Shown piece after piece: positions 60,774 to 64,000 of a stretch of 64,000 nt of DNA. Source of the stretch: Halobacillus sp. Nhm2S1 (lineage in GTDB: Bacteria; Bacillota; Bacilli; Bacillales; Halobacillaceae); assembly GCF_019599545.1 (NCBI RefSeq), contig NZ_JAIEZV010000003.1, positions 1 through 64,000 on the forward strand. Direction: 5' to 3'. Below the pieces are notes generated by a model that had not been told where the DNA came from, made no database searches, and worked only from the letters and a program-made list of their open reading frames with translations. Numbering within the stretch: the stretch's first letter is position 1; each line of letters begins with the position of its first letter. The position numbers were made by a program, and so were the translations under genes.

Positions 60774-61067
60774 ATGAGAACGGATGCCATTATTTTTGTA
60801 TCTTCCTGCTTTGTAATCTTTGGAGTGATCACGTTAATCTCGCTTAAATATAGTAGAAATAAAGATTATGTGGATAAGAAAAGTATTTTAATCATTCCGA
60901 ACATAACCTTTGCCGCAGCTATTGGTGTTGTGATAAGCATTATGGCGAACGGTTCATTTTTGGAGTCATTGGTCGTAATAGCAGTATTAGTAGTTATTTC
61001 TTTAGGACATTCCTTATCACTTATTAGAAAGAGAAAAGCCTTTCTGTCTTACCGTGGAAAGAAATGA
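60774..61067 (+). CDS. small membrane protein, unknown
   Basis: A 97-residue protein with three membrane segments (about 4-24, 38-58 and 62-83). It begins MRTDAIIFVSSCFVIFGVIT and has a basic tail. GGAGG stands before the ATG. No family is recognised. Confidence 0.6.
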   Translation: MRTDAIIFVSSCFVIFGVITLISLKYSRNKDYVDKKSILIIPNITFAAAIGVVISIMANGSFLESLVVIAVLVVISLGHSLSLIRKRKAFLSYRGKK

Positions 61068-61202
61068 CAGAAAACAGGATATTCAGGGGCTTATATTGCG
61101 ATAGAAGAGATTCTATTTAACCATTTCACATTCTATATAACTAATAAAATATGATAAACACAAGATGAATAAAGGAGTAAAAAGGGATTTTCCATCCCGG
61201 CT

Positions 61203-61460
61203 CTACTCCCTAACTTTCTCGTCATGACTCAAAGCTCCCATTCTTCTGCCACCCCGCCATAATAAATGAAGGATGCCTGCCGTAATCGCTCCATAACCGA
61301 TAAAATAAAAAACCATGAAAAATAAAAAGGAGCCATAATCCTCTAATTGCATGAGGGGATTCGAGACAATGTAGCTTTCGTTTCCAATGGCCATGAGATA
61401 AAGAGGAACAAAAATCAACCAGAACCGTTTCCAAAAATATCGCTTGAACTCGCTCTTCAT
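61203..61460 (-). CDS. small membrane protein, unknown
   Basis: An 85-residue protein with two membrane segments (about 10-28 and 42-66), beginning MKSEFKRYFWKRFWLIFVPL. ATG 61460 has GGAGGG 7 bases upstream, so the ATG five codons earlier is not used. Last of a five-gene minus-strand run. Confidence 0.6.
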   Translation of the reverse strand: MKSEFKRYFWKRFWLIFVPLYLMAIGNESYIVSNPLMQLEDYGSFLFFMVFYFIGYGAITAGILHLLWRGGRRMGALSHDEKVRE

Positions 61461-61477
61461 GTCAGATCCCTCCATCT

Positions 61478-61714
61478 TTAATACGTTCGCTTTGTTCCTG
61501 TGCGTTCACTTGACTCGTCCTCTGACAATTGTTCATTCAATACTTCGACTTCCTGCCTCAGCATCTGAAGTTCCTGTTGGATGCCTTCCAGCTCATAGGA
61601 ATGATCCTGCTGCTGTATCGAAGGACCACTACTCCCATTTAATGCAGCACAACCGGCGAACAGGATACAGATGCCGAGGAAATAGATGGGTCCGCGCAGC
61701 TTTTCCATTTCCAA
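61478..61714 (-). CDS. small coiled-coil lipoprotein
   Basis: A 78-residue lipoprotein. TTG 61714 has AGGAAG 6 bases upstream; the signal peptide ends LFAGC (lipobox). The mature part is a coiled coil, ELEGIQQELQMLRQEVEVLN. Resembles Lpp-like or spacer lipoproteins; unknown. Confidence 0.6.
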   Translation of the reverse strand: MEMEKLRGPIYFLGICILFAGCAALNGSSGPSIQQQDHSYELEGIQQELQMLRQEVEVLNEQLSEDESSERTGTKRTY

Positions 61715-61715
61715 G

Positions 61716-62150
61716 CTATTCTTCCTCTCCCTCTATAATGGATTGTATATACGATGCATCCCTTTCTGTAATCGTGAAAAAGACAGCATCCTGCCATGTA
61801 CCGTTGTGCTCCTCTGCCAGGACAGCCCCATTGTCTGTGAACCAAATCCTGTGATCTGTCAATCCGATCGATCTTTGCGGGCTCATCAGTTTAAGAAAGG
61901 CATCGGGGTCATCTATGTTCACCGACACACCTTCAGCCGGTTGTTTATGCAGGAGAATGCCAAGCAGGGAATCCAATTTCGCCGGGTGGTCGACATCTGT
62001 GAGAACCGCTCCGTCGGGTGGTTGGCTTTCTCCCCCCTCTTCCTGAATCATGATTTGATAAGAAGGTTCATCCGAGGTGACGACACCGACGATATACCCT
62101 CCACCGAAAACAAGACCCACACCTAAAACCCAAAAAAGAAACTTCCACAT
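61716..62150 (-). CDS. membrane-anchored protein, unknown
   Basis: A 144-residue protein with one N-terminal membrane segment (MWKFLFWVLGVGLVFGGGYI) and an extracytoplasmic domain of mixed alpha/beta type. It has a glycine-rich motif but no recognised family. It lies 2 bp before the lipoprotein gene, which suggests that the two act at the cell surface together. Confidence 0.6.
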   Translation of the reverse strand: MWKFLFWVLGVGLVFGGGYIVGVVTSDEPSYQIMIQEEGGESQPPDGAVLTDVDHPAKLDSLLGILLHKQPAEGVSVNIDDPDAFLKLMSPQRSIGLTDHRIWFTDNGAVLAEEHNGTWQDAVFFTITERDASYIQSIIEGEEE

Positions 62151-62159
62151 ATGTAAAAA

Positions 62160-62342
62160 TCACCTTTCTTTGTGCTTTTGCCTCCAAATGAGGCCAAGGA
62201 TAAGAATAAGCAAACCTGCCAGTGCACCCAGCAGATGATCGACAAGGTATTCGCCACTGCGAAGGTAGCGAAGAAAGAAAACGCCTCCGAAAATCAGGAT
62301 CATCGTCGTAGCGAACATGAGGAAGAAACGATTGATTTCCAT
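62160..62342 (-). CDS. two-helix membrane peptide
   Basis: A 60-residue protein with two membrane segments (about 5-25 and 35-53) and a basic tail (WRQKHKER). Its ATG overlaps the stop of the acetyltransferase gene (TGATGG), so the two are co-translated. Unknown function. Confidence 0.6.
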   Translation of the reverse strand: MEINRFFLMFATTMILIFGGVFFLRYLRSGEYLVDHLLGALAGLLILILGLIWRQKHKER

Positions 62343-62893
62343 CAGAATTCTTCCTTCAGGTACTCTTTCTGCAAGCGGGAAAACATAAGGGCATCATGAT
62401 TTTGATCATCCTGGAATAGGTATCCTCTCAAAACCCCTTCCTCTTTGAATCCCAGTCTTCTCAGCAAGCCTGAGGAAGCCTCATTTTGAGGGAAAGTCAC
62501 GGCCCCGAGCCTGTACAGTCCCAACTCACGAAACGCATAGTCAACGACAGCAGATACAGCTTCGGAAGTGATTCTTTTGCGCCAGAAGGACGGGTCGAGT
62601 TCATAGCCCACTTCGGCCTTTCTGCTGAAGGGACTCCAATTGTTCAGTCCGACGGTTCCGATGAATGCGTTTGTCTCTTTCCAAATGATCCCCCAGCGGA
62701 TGCTCTTTTCCACCGCAAAGTTATCTCTGAAAGAATGGACGATATTTTCCGCTTGATAGCGATTGGTCAGGGAAGGCATCCCATAATACTTGGTGACCTC
62801 ATCCTTCGACATGATGCTATAGTAGCTCTCAATATATTCGTCCGTAATTTCAACGAGCTTCAAACGATCGGTTTCTAATTCTTGAAAATCCAT
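62342..62893 (-). CDS. GNAT family N-acetyltransferase (RimJ/RimL type)
   Basis: A 183-residue acetyltransferase beginning MDFQELETDRLKLVEITDEY. Motif A is KAEVGYELDPSFWRKRITSE, and NEASSGLLRRLGFKEEGVLR follows. ATG 62893 is chosen because GAGGTGTGGGG precedes it; the frame could start six codons earlier. It follows the PPOX-type gene closely. Confidence 0.87.
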   Translation of the reverse strand: MDFQELETDRLKLVEITDEYIESYYSIMSKDEVTKYYGMPSLTNRYQAENIVHSFRDNFAVEKSIRWGIIWKETNAFIGTVGLNNWSPFSRKAEVGYELDPSFWRKRITSEAVSAVVDYAFRELGLYRLGAVTFPQNEASSGLLRRLGFKEEGVLRGYLFQDDQNHDALMFSRLQKEYLKEEF

Positions 62894-62907
62894 ATTCCCC
62901 ACACCTC

Positions 62908-63531
62908 TCAATAAAGTCGTTCTCTGTAACTTTCATTTAGACGCTTGGTTACCGCTTCCTCATCCAGATCAGGAAGTCTGGCGTGCTCCGTTAGAATTTT
63001 TGTAGCGGATGGACGTTCTTCTTTTTCAAGCCACGTGCCCTTATCCCATAAACCTGAACGATTGAAGGCTTTGGCACAGTGGAGGAAGCATTCTTCGACT
63101 TCTACAGCGATTCCGAGGGTAGGAACTTTTCCTTTATGTGCCATTTTTTCAAGAAGATCCTCATCCGCTAAGAGGCACGCCCGGCCATTGACCCTCAGCG
63201 TCTCCTCCATTCCTGGTATGAAAAAAATCAACCCTGCATGGGGATTTGATAACAGATTCTTCATTGAATCCACACGCTTGTTTCCAGGTCTCTCAGGGAT
63301 AATGAGAGTGCTATCATTCAAGATATGAACGAAACCTTTTTCATCCCCGCGTGGTGACACATCGCAATTCCCATCTGCATCAGACGTCGCGAGCGTCAAG
63401 AATGGCGATTGTTTGATGTACTCTTTACAGTTTTCGTCCAAGTGATGGATCACCTTATTCTTCACGAGTTCACTCGGTTCGCCGATGATCGCTCGAAGCT
63501 CCTCTTCATTCTTAATGACATGCTGGAACAT
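62908..63531 (-). CDS. FMN-dependent PPOX-type flavoprotein (MSMEG_1061 family)
   Basis: A 207-residue pyridoxamine-phosphate-oxidase-fold protein. FLTLATSDADGNCDVSPRGD, the strand TLIIPERPGNKRVDSMKNLL and the C-terminal HCAKAFNRSGLWD are typical of the family, whose members bind FMN or F420 and reduce unknown substrates. ATG 63531 has GAGAGGAAG upstream. First gene of the minus-strand run that includes the acetyltransferase. Confidence 0.85.
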   Translation of the reverse strand: MFQHVIKNEEELRAIIGEPSELVKNKVIHHLDENCKEYIKQSPFLTLATSDADGNCDVSPRGDEKGFVHILNDSTLIIPERPGNKRVDSMKNLLSNPHAGLIFFIPGMEETLRVNGRACLLADEDLLEKMAHKGKVPTLGIAVEVEECFLHCAKAFNRSGLWDKGTWLEKEERPSATKILTEHARLPDLDEEAVTKRLNESYRERLY

Positions 63532-63652
63532 CTTCCACTTCCTCTCCAACCCTTTGGATTCTATGAAAGTTTCGCTTACATGAAAAAACTCATTGCATGC
63601 CCTCTATTTTTTATGTAAATTAGACAAGTATGTTTTTTAGGAGGGATCATCT

Positions 63653-64000
63653 ATGAATCAATCAACAACGACGCAACGGGTAAAAATGACAACGGCAGAC
63701 CCTTCCGCGATCGGACTTTTTGGACTCGCTATGGTTACACTGGTGGCTTCTTCAGCCAAGCTTGGGTGGACAGACGGGGTATCTTTCGTTCTTCCTTGGG
63801 CGATTTTCCTCGGAGGGCTTGCCCAGCTGTTCGCAGCCATTCAGGATGCAAAGCATGACAACACATTTGGAACGACGGCGTTTGCCGCTTTCGGACTCTT
63901 CTGGTTCGGTGTCGGAACGTCCTGGCTCATCGACTTTGGAGTCTTCGGAGAAGCAGCGGCGCAAGCGGTCGACCCCCATCAACTGGGCATCGCTTACATC
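63653..64000 (+). CDS. acetate uptake transporter (GPR1/FUN34/YaaH family), partial
   Basis: The first 116 codons of a membrane protein, cut by the window end. After a short polar N-terminus come DPSAIGLFGLAMVTLVASSA (helix 1), FVLPWAIFLGGLAQLFAAI (helix 2) and FGTTAFAAFGLFWFGVGTSW (helix 3). This matches the SatP/YaaH family of acetate and succinate channels, although the usual NPAPLGL motif is DPSAIGL. AGGAGGG stands 7 bases before the ATG. Confidence 0.85.
   Translation, partial: MNQSTTTQRVKMTTADPSAIGLFGLAMVTLVASSAKLGWTDGVSFVLPWAIFLGGLAQLFAAIQDAKHDNTFGTTAFAAFGLFWFGVGTSWLIDFGVFGEAAAQAVDPHQLGIAYI

Noticed and set aside
1-64000. CRISPR array, tRNA genes, insertion sequences with transposase
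   Set aside because: No regularly spaced direct repeats of CRISPR size, no cloverleaf-like sequences and no transposase motifs were found by eye.

Overview
The window reads as the chromosome of a Gram-positive, spore-forming Bacillaceae species. Support for this: B. subtilis-type genes (ykoFEDC under a TPP riboswitch, a Zur-box rpsN/cobW cluster, a DUF420 protein), strong AGGAGG-type ribosome binding sites, and an rRNA promoter with a Bacillus-like leader. A halophilic genus such as Halobacillus would fit, but that is only an impression. The window opens exactly at the 5' end of a 16S rRNA gene on the minus strand, with its promoter and leader at 1-186.

1-4.8 kb is a gene graveyard around one intact gene, D-serine dehydratase. 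It holds a broken aminoglycoside-nucleotidyltransferase-like gene, a DUF4260 gene with one nonsense codon, a McrC tail and an HNH nuclease remnant. The last two are bracketed by two AGTGCCT.../...CAGGCACT repeats.

4.8-33.7 kb is a defence island, nearly all on the minus strand. In the order met: (a) an AT-rich two-gene operon coding a full sigma-70-like factor and a RecQ-like helicase; (b) a giant SF1 helicase with a C-terminal Vsr/DUF559-like nuclease; (c) a six-gene operon (24324 down to 14644) with a 1420-residue protein carrying DUF4145, alpha-CTD-like and sigma-region-4 segments, a 62-residue protein, a DndD-like ATPase, a 147-residue protein, a MazG-like pyrophosphohydrolase and a PLD-SF2 helicase; (d) an XRE regulator with a small partner gene and a divergent YgjP-like metalloprotease; (e) a complete type I restriction-modification set hsdM-hsdS-hsdR; (f) a membrane-anchored protein with a duplicated C-terminal domain; (g) a WYL regulator. 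Systems (a) and (c) match no named system I can recall and are the best candidates for something undescribed. Three upstream regions in the island share a GAAC-N4-GTTGGG element.

33.9-36.8 kb holds a phage-type replication cassette (DnaD-domain organizer, G39P-like helicase loader, DnaB/G40P-like helicase) with no other phage genes nearby, plus a frameshifted small gene. 37-42 kb is small membrane proteins and lipoproteins, a doubled AhpD-type protein, an RDD protein and a DUF420 protein.

42-64 kb looks like ordinary core chromosome of higher GC: the TPP riboswitch and ykoFEDC thiamine-precursor transporter, an MFS exporter divergent from an SgrR-type regulator, several GNAT acetyltransferases, lipoproteins, an SDR, a cytidine deaminase, a redoxin, a methyltransferase, and a zinc-starvation cluster (rpsN without zinc cysteines, an FAD protein, a CobW GTPase) with two Zur-like boxes. 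The window ends inside an acetate-transporter gene.
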